From assembly GCA_940337035.1 (NCBI GenBank), contig OW679203.1:26421495-26485494 (forward strand): a DNA stretch of 64,000 nt, given 5' to 3'. Below the pieces are notes generated by a model. It was not told where the DNA came from. It saw only the letters and a program-made list of their open reading frames with translations, and made no database searches. Made by a program: the position numbers and the translations under genes. Numbering within the stretch: the stretch's first letter is position 1; each line of letters opens with the position of its first letter. This DNA is from Agriotes lineatus (lineage: Eukaryota > Arthropoda > Insecta > Coleoptera > Elateridae). Positions 1-13,100 of this stretch are shown piece after piece.

Positions 1-1640
1 AGTCAGTTACATTCCATTTATTTGATACTTTATAGATGGTGTAGGAGTCTGTAGGGCATAGGAAAGCTTTTATCCATGTAATGACCTCCCTCGGCTTTGT
101 CAAGTATTCGTTATATTCATACCATCTACTACAGCTTGCTCTCCCTCCTCTCCTGTGGGTTGGAGCCCGCAACATTGCTATTGGCCCAGCGGTTTTTTGG
201 CATTTTTACAATTCAGCCAACCAAATTTCTTTTCAGTTATTGATTGAAGGATTTATTCCACAATTACCACAACTTGCTTGTAAATTTTACTGTAAATCAA
301 ACCTAGTTTTTTTTGCTCTAGGATTAGAGGTTTTACCAGTGAGTTACATTCCATTTATTTGATAATTGTTAGTGTAGTAGTCTGTAGGGCATAGGGAACC
401 CCCTTTATCATTGTAATGACCATCCTCGTCTTCGTCAAGTATTCGTTATTTCTAACATCATACCATCTACTACAGCTTGCTGTCCCTCCCCTTCTGTGGG
501 TTGGAGCCCACAACATATTGCTTTTGGCTCAGTGGTCTTTTGGCATTTTCACAACGCGGCTAACCAAGTTTTTTTTCAGTTTTTGATTGAAGGCTTTATT
601 CTTCAAATACCACAACCTGGTTGTAAATTTTACTGTAGGTCAAACCTGGGTTTTTCTGCTGTAGAATCAGAGGTTCTATCAGTGAGTTACATTGCTTTTA
701 TTTGATAATTGATGGTGTAGTAGTCTGTAGGGCATGGGGAAGCCTTTATCCATGTAATGACCTCCCTCGGCTTCGTCAACTGTTTGTTATCTTCATACTA
801 TCTACTACAGTTTGGTTTCCTTCTTCTCCTGTGGGTTGGAGCCCACAACATATTGCTAATGGCCCAATGGTATTTTGGCATTTTATAACAACGCGGCTAA
901 CCAAGTTTCCTTTCAGTTTTTGATTGAAGTTTTTATTCCACAATTACCACAACCTGGTATATTTTACAGTAGATCAAATCTAGGTTTTTTGCTCTAGGAT
1001 TGAAGGTTCTCTCGGTGAGTTACATTTCATTTTATTTGATACTTGATAGATGGTGTAAGAGTCCGTGGGCATAGGAAAGCGTGTATCCATGTAATGATTT
1101 GCCTCGGCTTTGTTAATTATTGGTTATTCCTAACTTCATACCATCTACTACAGCTTGGTTTCCCTCTCTTCTTGTGGGTTGGAGCCCAGAACATATTGTT
1201 ACAGGCCCAGTGGTCTTTTGGCATTTTTACAATACGGCCAACCAAGTTTCTTTTCAGTTTTTGATTGAAGGTTTAATTCCACAATTACCACAACCTGGTT
1301 GCAAATTTTACTGTAGATCCAACCCATGTTTTTTGCTCTAGGATCAGAGGTTTTACTAGTGAGTTACATTCCATTTATTTGACACTTGATAGATGGTGTA
1401 GGAGTCGTGGGCATAAGGAAGCCTCTCTCCATATAATGACCCCCCTCGGCTGCGTCAACTATTCATTATCTTTAACTTCATACGATCTACTTCAGCTTAG
1501 TCTCCCTCTTCTCCTGTGGATTGGACCCTACAATATATTGCTAGTGGCTCAGTGGTCTTTTGGCATTTTTCAATGCGACCAACCAAGTTTTTTTTCAGTT
1601 CTTGATTAAAGGTTTTATTCCACAATTACCATAACCTGTC
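1..1640. repeat. tandem array of five ~340-bp repeats
   Basis: Five head-to-tail units begin at about 1, 341, 682, 1015 and 1361, each opening with a variant of GTGAGTTACATTCCATTTAT and containing 'catctactacagctt', a 'gtgggttggagccc' box and 'tttttgattgaagg'. Spacing is 333-346 bp and the last unit fades at about 1640. The units are visibly diverged from each other, with scattered substitutions and small indels. Each contains an open frame of about 70-90 codons in a similar register, but the frames break at different places and look like a by-product of the repeat. The array lies just upstream of a Pex12 internal exon, so it is most likely intronic. It may extend left of the window. Confidence 0.85.
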
Positions 1641-1859
1641 TTTCCAATGGTTCAGATATCAAATTCGAAGCAACCTGTTTGTTTTGCTGACTTAGAATAA
1701 GCTGTCACCTAGAGAATAAAAATTTTAATAAGATAGTAGAAGTGGTGCAGGTCTCAAATGACTTCAATTCTCCGTCAGTAATTTACTTTACAGTCAGCGT
1801 GAATACTTAAAACCCTAATTATTTTAATTTATTAATTACCCACTTGTATCTACTTGCAG
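1641..1859 (+). other. end of Pex12 intron
   Basis: AT-rich sequence between the tandem array and the first visible Pex12 exon. It ends in a pyrimidine-rich stretch and the acceptor TTGCAG at 1854-1859. No other feature is visible. Confidence 0.6.
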
Positions 1860-2590
1860 AACCTGAAAGGCGTATGTAAAAAGCTAATGTTAGTGTCGTC
1901 GTCATTATGTGAAATTGTATTCGGCTCATGGACTTTAGTACAGTACTTACGATACATGTCGGACCAAAGCGAATCGCAAACGCCAAGTTTGCAGCTTCTT
2001 CATCTTAAACTTGTTTATTCATTTGAACCCCAAGATGCAGCTGGCTTTTGGACTGCTTTATTTAGAGGCCAATTAAGGTAAGTGATGATTTTTAACTAAT
2101 TGCAGCTTATGCTCATTCATGTTTCAGCCTGGCAGAATTAAGCAAAGGATTAGCACAAAATACGGTACAAAGCGCTTTAGAGTTATCAGCATTTTTCGTT
2201 CAGTTCCTGCAGGCGTGGAATGCAGAGCGAGCAAATTATAGCTTCAGTGCTTTACCAGTGGCGCCGCCACCATCGGTAAGTTGTTAAGTTGAATAGATGT
2301 ATTATTTTTTGTTTACTTCTTATTTACAGCTTGATAATAAGGCATCGAATTATAGAGAGAAGTGTCCTTTGTGCTTGCAAAACTGGAAAATTCCAACTGT
2401 GCTTCCAGTATCTGGGTAAATGCAAGGTTTAAATAAATAATTATGTTGTTTATAGCTGGTCTGTCTTTTTTACAGCTATGTTTTCTGCTTTCCGTGCATT
2501 GTGCGACACTTACGGGAGCATCCATATTGTCCTGTTACACATTTATCTGCAAAGCAGTTCGATATTATTAGACTGTATGATTCAGAATAA
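1860..2590 (+). CDS. Pex12: peroxisome biogenesis factor 12 (Pex12), 3' four exons
   Basis: Peroxin 12 is a RING-type E3 component of the peroxisomal membrane complex (Pex2-Pex10-Pex12) that ubiquitinates the import receptor Pex5. Four exons can be read: 1860-2077, 2128-2275, 2330-2415 and 2476-2590. All have GT/AG borders and compatible phases (2, 0, 2), with introns of only 50-60 bp. The first exon encodes helices of the Pex2/Pex12 N-terminal domain. The second ends in the Pex12-like linker SALPVAPPPS. The last two encode the degenerate RING (CPLC, then FCFPC, HLREHPYCPV) and the conserved tail ending IIRLYDSE. TAA is at 2588-2590. The N-terminal portion is missing and must lie left of position 1, across the repeat-filled intron. 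The match to the family is strong by motif order and by the exact C-terminal end. No in-frame lesion is seen. Confidence 0.93.
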
Positions 2591-2625
2591 TTCGGTATAT
2601 TGTTATTAGTTATTATACTTCTTGA

Positions 2626-2631
2626 AATAAA
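2626..2631 (+). terminator. Pex12 polyadenylation signal
   Basis: Canonical AATAAA 36 bp after the Pex12 stop codon, in an AT-rich 3' flank. Confidence 0.7.
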
Positions 2632-2699
2632 ATTTTATAGACAGCATTTTTAATAAATAATATATATTAAAATTAACTTCGCTCTTCTCTGAAGACTGG

Positions 2700-3290
2700 T
2701 CTATTAAGTAGAGTAACAAGACTACACACAAAGCATATACAAATATATTCAGAATAATAAGCTGCATTAATCTTTTCTACCTGCTTTTGTGAGAAAATCC
2801 ATATAAATTGTTACAACAGAATCCCAAAATATAGTCAGCATAACTTTTCTAGTAGGTGGTTAAATTTTAAACTGTTTGGATGGAGGTGAACTTGTGTGAC
2901 GCCATTTCATCTCGACACATTTGCTGTCTGGGGTGTAATAGTGCACCCCGGTCACATCAACAGTTAAAAATTCTTTTTTAAAGTGTCACCTTCATGATCG
3001 CAGCGATGCCGAGGTTCTCTACAAACCTCAACTGGCCTCTGTTGTTACTCCAAAGAAAGTTGCTTTCGAACCCACCGCGCACTTTACTAAATATAAGCTT
3101 GCTGCGAATAGTTTCAACACTGTCAAGACTAATGTTTAATCTTTCAGCCAAATCTTTGATAGATGTTCATTTGCCTAACGTTTTGAATGTTCATGCAACA
3201 AGTTTGAGTCCTTATATAGCCTTCACTGAAACATTTGCATCATTTATGTACTGATCTGCAAGTAACATATTTCTCCTTAAATTGTTTTTG
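2700..3290 (-). pseudogene. decayed mariner-family transposase
   Basis: Read on the minus strand, pieces of a mariner (Tc1/mariner, IS630-like) transposase appear in the right order but in shifting frames. At about 3160-3060 there is a helix-turn-helix of the form IKDLAERLNISLDSV followed by SKV. At about 3045-3000 there is a piece like 'QQRPVEVCRE'. At about 2957-2866 comes VTGVHYYTPDSK...EMKWRHTSSPPSKQFK, the WRH block. Then KVMLTIFWDS at about 2850-2818. The first catalytic Asp segment (normally just before the HHY/HYY block) is deleted, and the later catalytic part is not seen. Stops and frame changes are many, so it is an old dead copy. I could not define terminal inverted repeats. Confidence 0.75.
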
Positions 3291-4309
3291 AAGCGGCTCG
3301 AGAATTTCTCTAGATTTTGTCATTACACAAAACCTAGATAATAATATGCTATGCAACAATCTCTGATATACCAATTGACGCCATCGTGAATATAAGCAGC
3401 GTTTGATTTATGTACACTGATATAACTGTCAATAATCACGCAATTAAGTTGCAACTGTTTGTGGCCATAGATCATTTTAATAAATAATTAATTTTAGCAA
3501 CAACAGTTTACAGCCAGAAATAAAGAGGGGGAAGTTCAATTTTGAACTCTTTTTGTATAAGGCACCTAACTACTAGATCTACTAATCTCTCTAAACAAAA
3601 GTAGTAGAACGAAGACGCGCCTTCCGCATATCTGTTATACAAGAACACCAAAATCTTTTTGGCTCTCGCACGCCGTTTGTGAGTTATAGGGCGCCAAAGT
3701 AACAAAAAAATAGTTTTTTAATGCCAGTAACTAGATTATAAAAGGAAGGATATTAAATGACACACAATCTAACAACTGCAACTAACCTAACAAACCATAA
3801 TGGCACACTGCTTCTTTTGAGTTGCACCGCTGACTGGGAGTTTTGAACTGTGCATTCAAGATCCTTTAAATTCAAGTGATCTGAAATATATTGTATCTTG
3901 TACCATTATCATTTAAGAAATTTTGCTTACAAACTTTGTCTAATCAATTCTAGTTATTTTCTAATTTAAACAAACTGAAACTTATTTTTTTTAAAATTAT
4001 TTATTTGCTAATATGTATGTGTTATACATAACAGAACAAACAAAACATTTCTGCTACAGGTACCTTTTTTGTAGCGTTAATGGTTGCTGAGCTATTAGGA
4101 TTTGAAAATTTTCAAATTTAAACTTTGGAGCTCTAATTCGTGAACCGTGAGCAAGCGCCAAGTATTTTTTGGTATTTTGACATCAGAGGAGGGTGGGCTA
4201 TAAATGTGATATAACAAAATCATATTAAGCGTGTCTTCGTTGTACTAGATTTCTACCTCTTGATTAAATCTTGGTCTCCCTCTTTTCTTGATCTGTAATT
4301 AAACGATTA
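3291..4309. other. intergenic, nothing recognised
   Basis: AT-rich sequence with a slightly more GC-balanced patch at 3500-3710 that is open on the minus strand for 65 codons but resembles nothing I know. No RNA gene or promoter signal is evident. Confidence 0.4.
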
Positions 4310-5130
4310 GTATACAAAGTTCGGTGCTTTAATGGTGATTTTGGAAGTTAATACGACCCTTAGGAGAGGTTTCACCCTTTATGCGGGGTTGCGTTAGTGA
4401 CTCAAGCTCGTAGGGCACTATTTTTGACTGGTAAATTAGACCGCAGAACTATTTTTAGCAAAGAACGCCTCAAGGCAAATCTTTGCTTTTTCCCAGCTAC
4501 GTGGGGGCCTTTGAACGAATCTCCATGTGGCTCTCGTTGTTACAAGAGGGGGTGAACCGCTCTATTAGGGTCATGGAAGCAAACTATTACTGACATCTGG
4601 ATATACCACCGAAGTTCCGGTTGCGTAAATATACCCCTAATTAAACCGATGCCGGCTTATGAGGGAGTTTGCAGGAAGAAAACTCACGGCAGATACACAT
4701 GTGAGATTCAGTTAAGAGAGGAAAGGGTAGTATTGCAGTCCCAATTGAAAAGTGTCAGGCTGGCGGCGGTTTCAAGTTAGTCGAGCGCGGGTTCGGTCTG
4801 CAGCCGGCTGCAGGTATTGGAGGCGTAAAGCCCCCTTGGGGCTTTCAGGCTGGGATGCCGGGCTCAAATAAAATCTCCAGGAGCGAGGCAGCTCGTTTAA
4901 ATACTCTTTGCTATCTTCTGTAGCAGCCTGCGGGGAAACTGCATTGTATGATAATGACGCGGGAGTACATGAATACCAGGATATTTATTTTCCTCGGAAT
5001 TTTAGGGTGATCGACAAAGTCAAGGCGGCACACGGGCAGAATATTTGGAATCTATCATGGCCCGAGGATCAGAAAAGACTTAACACAGTATCTGTCTGTT
5101 TTATTTGCCTTGGTGGTTTTCAGAGCTTGT
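4310..5130. repeat. dispersed repeat, copy A
   Basis: This block is collinear with 38985-39770. Shared landmarks in order are: GGTGCTTTAATGGTG (4322) with GGTGCTTTAATTGTGG; 'gttgcgttagtgactca' with 'gtgttagtaactca'; 'caaggcaaatctttgc' with 'ggcaaagcaaatttcc'; 'aactcacggcagat' with 'agctcacgacagat'; 'ggggctttcagg' in both; and 'tgctatcttctg' in both, followed by related coding-poor sequence. Overall identity is modest with many indels. It is probably an old transposable-element family (possibly LTR or LINE untranslated sequence); no protein domain is visible in either copy. Confidence 0.65.
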
Positions 5131-8100
5131 GTGCTGAACTTTTTATGTATTTTGCTCTACATTATTTTCGCGAATTTTGATAATTATTGTGTATGTTGGG
5201 TTGCCTATGCTTCTACTTTAATTTTAAGAATTTCTGATAATCTCTGAGCACGTCGGTTTGATAACGTGATTTATGAATGGTATTCTTCTTTTGAAAATTT
5301 TCAGTTTATAGCTTTAGGGTGAAACGGAAATCTGATCTTGTTGCCTGAATTGTTTATTTTAGTATTTTCAAATAGGTATAGCCGATTTGTGGTTGCATGA
5401 TTTTTATTACTAATTACGTTCACTTATTGTAATCTATCCTGACTAAAAATACGCGTACGGTCTTGTTTTAGTATGTGAAACGCTTGATTTTGTATGTGCA
5501 GCGATAAATGTAAATCCAATAGTGGTCGCGGGACATATGAAGTCAGCCACAGCGTGCCTAGCCTCAACGACGCACGTTTTCTGGCAGCCCACAGTGTAAA
5601 ATCGTCTACAGCGAGTGAAATAAAGTGGATTGAAGCCGCTCAGAAAACTATTTACTGCCTAAGTGTTTGGATGAGACAAGCCTGTGTTTGCACTCCAAGT
5701 AAGTGCTAATTAATTCGTATACTGAGTTAGTACGCCTTTGCTACGCCACCAGGGCATTTCGTGACGTCATGATGTTTCGTGACATCAACCGTTAGAAAGC
5801 CGATCGAGCTTGCAGCATGTGGCTTGTAACGTTAGTGTCAGTAGCAGATTTAGCTAAAGCTTCAAAATTATGCCAGAAATGTGTACGGCGCTTATTCCGT
5901 CACTATCTGAGGTTACATCGGCTTAATGCTCGAACAAGCGATAAGAAGACATCCATCAGAGGTGCGCCAAGTCGCTTACAAGCATGCACCGCGCCGCCCC
6001 TACTTGATTATACCTGGAGCGACTGCAACCTGTAAACTCATTAAAATGCTAGCCTACCTGTAGGAACAGCATTGTAAGTCCAACGACGCCGTCCTGGTAC
6101 TCCATCGGAGGCTGCAACATGGAACCGCTCGCAACCTTCCAAAACTAGCCGAGAAACGCAACCACGAAGGGCTGGGGTTCGCACAAAATAAAAATTTTAT
6201 GTTTATGTTATTCCGAGAGGTCCAAATTTGCATACCAGGGAACCACAACGACCTGCATGGCTTAATGCACTACCATTGAAAGCCACCAGCCCTGTATTAA
6301 TTGTATTTAACGTATTTTCCAAACCGCAAAACATAAACAACCGCCATTTCCCGGCACTGATATAATCTGTCTCAAACCCGTCGTTCGGAGCCGCTTTGTG
6401 CTTAATCTACAAGCCACCAGACCCACATGGATTCGTGTTCGAGAGTAACCGACAGAAAATGTGTGCATCGCCGGTTTTAAATCATCCAGAAGAATCAGAA
6501 CACGAGAGACCAGAAGAAACATTAGTTTTATATTAATGTACATAACACATTATATAGTTTCTTTTTACATTGTGCTTTCCTTGTAATTATACATTTGAGT
6601 AACAACGAACGCATGGGCATTTAAGCTTACCCGAGACAAAACCAATTTAAAACTAAATGTAGAGATTTTTGGTCAAAGTTAAAATAAGCATTTTTAAATT
6701 CAAAAATTCCGAAATAAGCCAGCTACATTACAGGTTTCTCCTAAGTAATCGCTGATTTCTTAGTAAATTGTTATGACCGAGCCGTTCAAGGTTGATGACA
6801 TATGCCAGTACTTTATGTTCGGGTACATACTGGCGAAAACACGTTGCAGTTTCGAGCCACGAGCTTAAGGTAACCCGGTATAGGGATGTTTGCAGTCTGA
6901 GCGATAAGCGTTTGCTTCAGGGTGTGGGAATATTTCACTACCATGAAGGCATGCGACTAAGGGACAAATAAATAGTTATGCAAACTAATTTGTAGAAAAA
7001 AATTAAAGTTAACTTCATTTAACTTCAAGTATATTTTACTCGAAGCCAGATCTCTATGTTTTGAATTACGACGGCGGATTTTGATGCAACGGAGGTTTGC
7101 GTATTAAAGACAGTTATTCTGGTATTGTTTTAATACCGTTTAAATGTAAATGTATTCTGGATACAGTTATCCTAGTGCCATTCGTATTTTGAACCGATGC
7201 GTTTAGGAATGGCAATTTATTCTAGGGGTTAATCCAAATTTCTTTATTGTTTTATGTGTAAATTTATAACGTCAATATATCTATGTTTATTTGTGTGGTT
7301 TGTATTGTGAGTATTGTTGAAGTCAATTTCAGCAGCCGAGTTACAGTTCACTTTCCGTTTTTACAGATAGTTTCATAGTTACGAACTGAAGTAATTTTGA
7401 AAGTTTCATGTGTACTGAGCTAGCTAGGTAAACGCACAGGGCATAAAGTAAAGTTGTGGTACTAAAATTAAACACAACGGCGGAGCTACGACGCAGTGTC
7501 ACACTTACTCTTTAATTTGCTTTTAATGTCTTACCTTAGGACACATTTTTATAGTTCTATTGTTGCACGCTTTGAAAGCAGATTTGTGTTGCAAAATCGT
7601 CAAGATTCAGGTTTAAAATGTGTCTCGCCTTTACCTATGTGAAACACGTGTTGTGGAATGCAAGTTCTCATCGTAGGACTCGTATTATTAAGTGCTACAT
7701 CTTCCCAATATTATTGAGGAGCCACGTTGCCAATGGCGGTTGCTTTAAGTACCTTGGGTAATACCAAATGATATACAGGACAGACAACAATAACAGCTAT
7801 TTTTATTTGAGAATAAGAATAAATCAACATATACAAATATGTAGCAGTTTAGTACAGTTATTTATTTCGAGTATGCGTATACAACACTAAATGTTGGAAA
7901 ATGCTGTCAGTGCAAGAGTTACAAGCGCTCAAGGCAGATCTTGGAAGCACAAGTGCAGAGTGCCAAGAATGATAGAAAATGCGTAAGCGGGCAAATGAAC
8001 TAAAATCTGATCAAGTTCTTCAATACTCCAATACTCTTAAATGCACCATGATCCAGGTACCATGCCGTCTCCGTGATATATAACCTCCTACTTCACAAGT

Positions 8101-10130
8101 AGAAGGCGTTTGTGATTTAACTGCTGCTTGAAGTAATCCGAAGTATTCTTGACGTACAAGTACAATTCACTCTTGCCCTGCGCCTAAAAACCTTGGATCT
8201 CGAAATTGGGTTAGTATTGCATACTTCTCGGCCAGTTACGTCAATGGTAACTGCTCTCCTTAGATCCTTGGTTGGCTACTTTGGGATATGGCCGGAACTC
8301 GAACTCGCTATTGTTATTTAAAAGCGTTTATATGCAGCTGTGTGCCATCGAGTTGAATATGTTGCATCTCGTAGATAGCGTAATTGCACCGGTTCTTGGG
8401 TGGTGTCCTTTGTATTCATAAGGGTTGGACACGCTGTTGATGTGACACCTCGAAATGTTTGTAGTTTTAGAGATATTGCAGTGCTGTTGAAATGGCTTGG
8501 CGAAATCGAAGAAGCATATTGTCAATCCATGCTGTACGTACGTGGCAAGTAACTCAATTTTTGCTGTTAGAAATTCTACTTCACATCGCTTCACGTTTTA
8601 AATTGAACGCCGTCTGATTTAGCTGGCACAGTTGCAACACCAATTTGGTAGCTCTGCTATAGTATTATATAGTGTAGAGGCCTAGATTGACGCTGATTGT
8701 AAACGCCTAGAGGCACTGCACCCGTATGCTGAGAATATCCAAGGTTTATCACGTAACAAATGACTTATCCAGAGCATGGAAAAAAATAAAGAGATGAAAT
8801 AGGTCAAGGAACGGACACTTTCTACTGTCTGTTAGAATTTGTTATACAAGGATATTTGATTGCACAGGGAACCCGGAAGGCATTGAATATCATATCTAAA
8901 AAATTTAAGGGGATATCACTTGATTTATTTCATGCAGTAGCCAACATATCTGCAGTTTTACTGTTAGCTGGTTTCGTTTGATTAGCTTTCGTTGGATAGG
9001 TTTTTCAAATATCTTTCTCACTGTGCTATTATTGCGATCTTATACCGATCTTCAACCCAAGTTACTAGTAGTCTTTTATCATATTATTTGTTATACTTCG
9101 AGAACACGCCGCTTATCTTAAACCTTTGGAAGGGATGATATTGCGGTAAACCCGAGGCAGGCCACTCGCTCTGCAGTGGAAATAGAAGGATTTCTATAGC
9201 ATGATGTTATAGCAGGTAGAAGTGACATTAAGGTTATAAAGATATCTTGGTTGTTTCGGATAAACCCTGGGGTACCGCTTTTGTGATTTAAATTACCGTC
9301 GGACCCCTAAGATTATTTCCATCGGACCAGCATCACATCGCTCAGAATGTTTTTGTTGGCTTAGGTTCATTTTCAATGCTAACTGATTTCCAACATTTGG
9401 CCAAACTTTTAAAAGTACTATCACATTCGCCTGTAACCTACGTCTCTTTTCACCTGGGTTTATCTAGCCATTGTTCTGTACGCTTCTAGTCTCTACGAAG
9501 TTTGCCAGACTGCAGTTTGATAACTAATATTGAATTAAAACATCTCATAACCGATTAAGCAAGATATTCGCATTCGTTCGCTATGCGGGGTCTGTTACTG
9601 TCAGTTCCCTATGGCTAAGAAAATGATTGATAAGTTACTCCTTCCGGATATATTCCACCACTTTCCTCCCCAGTTGCCTTTTATCTTCCCTAATTGCTTT
9701 AATATATTCGCAAACATTTATATTATTTTCCCGTCAGCGCTACTACCTTCTATATTCGCAGCTGCGAGATGTGTTGGCCGATCTGGACTCGTTTTAAAAT
9801 TACTCACACAGCAAGTTTTACTTATTACCAGAGCTACACGCGACTCTGGCTATTACATTACAACTGCTTTATTAGTTGTACCAACTGTCAATATCGAACG
9901 GGTGCCCTTAAATTTTTAGTAAAATTACTAACTTCTTTACAAGACTACTTAGAAACTGCATTTGTATTATTATTCTAGGGCAAAGGGCTACAGAATTTTA
10001 AAATGTTTTTCCAATGTAGGTAAATATTTAAAACAGTTAACAGTGACATAACTAGCAATTAGTAGATTGTACAATTTGCATAATTATAATTAGGAGCTGT
10101 TTAATTGTTAAGTAACCTTTCACACTTAAT
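5131..10130. other. 5-kb intergenic stretch, no assignable gene
   Basis: Open frames here are short (60-100 codons) and on both strands: for example 5494-5709 (+), 5817-6035 (+), 6307-6543 (-), 8328-8594 (-) and 9611-9919 (+). None shows a recognisable domain, a convincing splice context or a conserved motif. GC content rises at 5500-6550, which may mark an old mobile element. I see no tRNA, tandem repeat or clear promoter. Confidence 0.4.
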
Positions 10131-10133
10131 ACG

Positions 10134-10174
10134 TGTATATTCGCATGAATTGCAAGGACTACGTTATCTTAGTT
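10134..10174 (+). promoter_or_regulatory. candidate core promoter of lipase gene 1
   Basis: A weak TATA-like TGTATATT (10134-10141) lies ~33 bp before TTAGTT (10169-10174). The latter resembles the initiator seen before lipase gene 2 and lies 14 bp before the ATG. Position and comparison with the two paralogues support it; the sequence alone is weak. Confidence 0.4.
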
Positions 10175-10187
10175 CACAAGTAACGAA

Positions 10188-13100
10188 ATGTGGCGATTGT
10201 TGGTGTTTTGTGTTTTACTGGGCACAGGTAAGTTTATAAATCGTTGGTATTAATGACACTGTAACACTTTTTGTGTTATTTAAATATGAAGAGAAGTTTG
10301 CGCTATGCAATTTCTCATATTCTCCGATGCCAAACTAAAAATACCGTGTTTTAGGAGAGGGCCAAGTGGTTTCTTGGAATATTGTAGAAGACGCGTACAA
10401 TATATTCTACAATCTTCCTGTGGTCTTTGAAGATTGTAGTGTAGTCCATCCTGCGCAACTCTCCGACTTGATATATACCTTATACAAGCAAGAAAATCAA
10501 GATAACGGCATTATTTTAACTGATCAAAACCTAGACGCAGTTGATCCTGCCAATCGCGTTATTTTCATCATTCCTGGGTGGCTTGAGGATGGCGGTGTAC
10601 CTTGGGTAGTCCAAATGAAGGACACTTATCTTGCTCAGGGCCCAGCAAATGTGATTGTGGTGAACTGGTCTCGATATTCCAGCAATACTTATTGGGTTGC
10701 CTATTGTTTTGTTCCTCAAATTGGCAAATTCACTGGCGATTTAATATACAATCTAACAGTAGCTGTACAGCTGAGTTTGAAATTAGTACAAATAAACGGA
10801 TTATCTTTAGGCGGTCAAGTCGCAGGGTTTGCTGGTCAAGAGGTTAACACTAAAACTAAAGGAAAAAAGATAGCTCGTATAAATGCGTTGGAAGCCGCAG
10901 GTCCTGGATACTTGGGCCTTCCCACTGATAAGCGTGTAGATGCAAGTGATGCAGACTTTGTTCAAGCGCTGCATACAAATAATAACATGTTTGGGTACAC
11001 GTACACTTATGGTACAGTCGATTTTCAAATAAACGACATCTTACCTCTTGCTCTTCCGATTCCTGTAGCTACTCCGTGTGGAACATTGCAACCGTGTTGC
11101 CCTACGAATCCTGAAATTCCTGCCATTACTAACCTAGACGAGTTGATGTCTATACGTAAGTAACGAGACCATTATTATCCTACCACTACCGACATCTTTT
11201 TGATTGCTTGTTGAAGCACATTTTGGAGAAAGATTGTTAATGATATTAAACCACGACAAACAATAATTGAACCGCAGTTGCTAAATGCCACAAGATAACC
11301 TTCCAAGCATATTTAGGCATTTTACTATTTTAAAATTTTTCTTTTTCCTTTTAGATACAATCCACCTCTTTACTAATCATTTCGCAAGTCATCACTTCAT
11401 TGTTTACTTGGTCCACGTATTTTACTCATATTAGTTGAAGATCGACATCCCTCGACTTTAACGTCCTTTGTAATGTTAATATTGTTATGTTATCTTCCAT
11501 CTACTTGCTGTGTCATCTTTTCAGCCTCATGGTGGGTCAGTGTGTAGCACCTTTCTCTTACATCTGCGTTCTTTGCTTTCTCCAACTAGTTTTATTAGTA
11601 TAATTTCTCTCAGGACTGCCATTTGGCATAACTAGTTTAACGATATTTTTAACATTCTGGTTCTTGTAGCTACGTTAAGATATAGGTCCTTCAAGGTTGA
11701 ATAACGGGGCGACTACCACATGCAACAATCTTAAAGGGCGACTAGTAGCTCAGCGTGAGGGGTGGGTCTTAGACTAGAATAAGCGGGGGCTCGCTAGCGA
11801 CAGTCAAAGCAATGGTAGATAGGGAACAAATTATTTTCATTGTCATTGCGTCACCTCGTGTTTATCAATCGGTGATGTTCATAATCATCATAAGCCTGTT
11901 GACGTCCATTCCTGGACATAGGCCTCTTCCATTTTTTTCTATGTGTGTCTGTCTTGTGCTGCATGCATCCAGTTCTTTCCCGCTCTCTTCTGAATGTCAT
12001 CTTGCCATCTCCTACCGATGCTTCTCTTAGTTTCCAGTGGGCGCCATTGCATAGCCCTCTTTGTCCACTTTATATCATCACGGGCGACATGTCCTGCCCA
12101 GCGCCATTTACTTTTAGCGATTTTTTCTACGAAGTCGGGGCCTTCGGTCTTTCTCCTAATCTCTTCCTTTCGTATTTTATCGCTTAACCGGATCCCCAGC
12201 ATTTCCCGCTTCATTCCACGCTGACAAACCTGTAGATTAACACAACAGTTTCAAGCCCATAAATCGCAACAGGCAGCACACAAGTGTTGAATACTTTGAG
12301 TTTCAGGTTCACCGCAATATTTGGTGCTCTGAGGATATGCGTAAGTGTTCCAAATGTAGCCCATGTTAGATTTATTCTGCTCTCTATCTTCGCTGTCTGG
12401 TTGTCCTTGATCAACTTGCTTCAATTTGTCTTGCCTTGCATTTTCACTGAAGATAGGGAAAACGGTACTGCATTTTGCTTTACACAAAATCAATTAAAAT
12501 TAAACCTTTTAAAGTAGGTCTCAATTTAGTAATTCAACAACGGTATGCGAGCTGCGAGTTGTCGGAAACCAGCGTTTCTGCTAATGTTTTGGCCGACTTC
12601 GATTTGAGAATTTTGGGTCCGAGCGGACCTGCCTTCGTAGAATCGGGGAAAGATAACTGTATCTCAAGATGGCGAACGGCGTCGATGAGAAGATAGAAAA
12701 ATGGCTGGCTGAACCAGTAAAATTTTTGCGATATCCAGTACACAATAGAAAGAAAGGGAATTCAAATACAAGGTTATATCTTGGAAGATTTTAAATTCTA
12801 ATAGCTTTTTGAATCGTATCCCACGCTTGAGCATTCGCTTGAAAAGCTTAAACACAATTTTCTAATCCGCCGGCATAAAACCAGTGGCGGCATCAACCTT
12901 TAAGATTGTATTTGTCATCTAAATCACTAAATAACATAGCATTCTGATATGCTTTACTCCTACGCTATATACTCTTAGCTTTTGACCACTGTTAATCAGT
13001 GTATCCATTATTAACTTACATAGTAAATGACTAACTATATCTCTCTGTCTACCTTTCTACAGTGAAATACCATCTAATCATTCTCTCTTTATATGGATCT

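Noticed and set aside
496..705. Repeated 70-90-codon frames in the 340-bp array as a coding repeat family
   Set aside because: Frames start and stop at different places, have no recognisable motif and are most simply explained by the shared repeat sequence.
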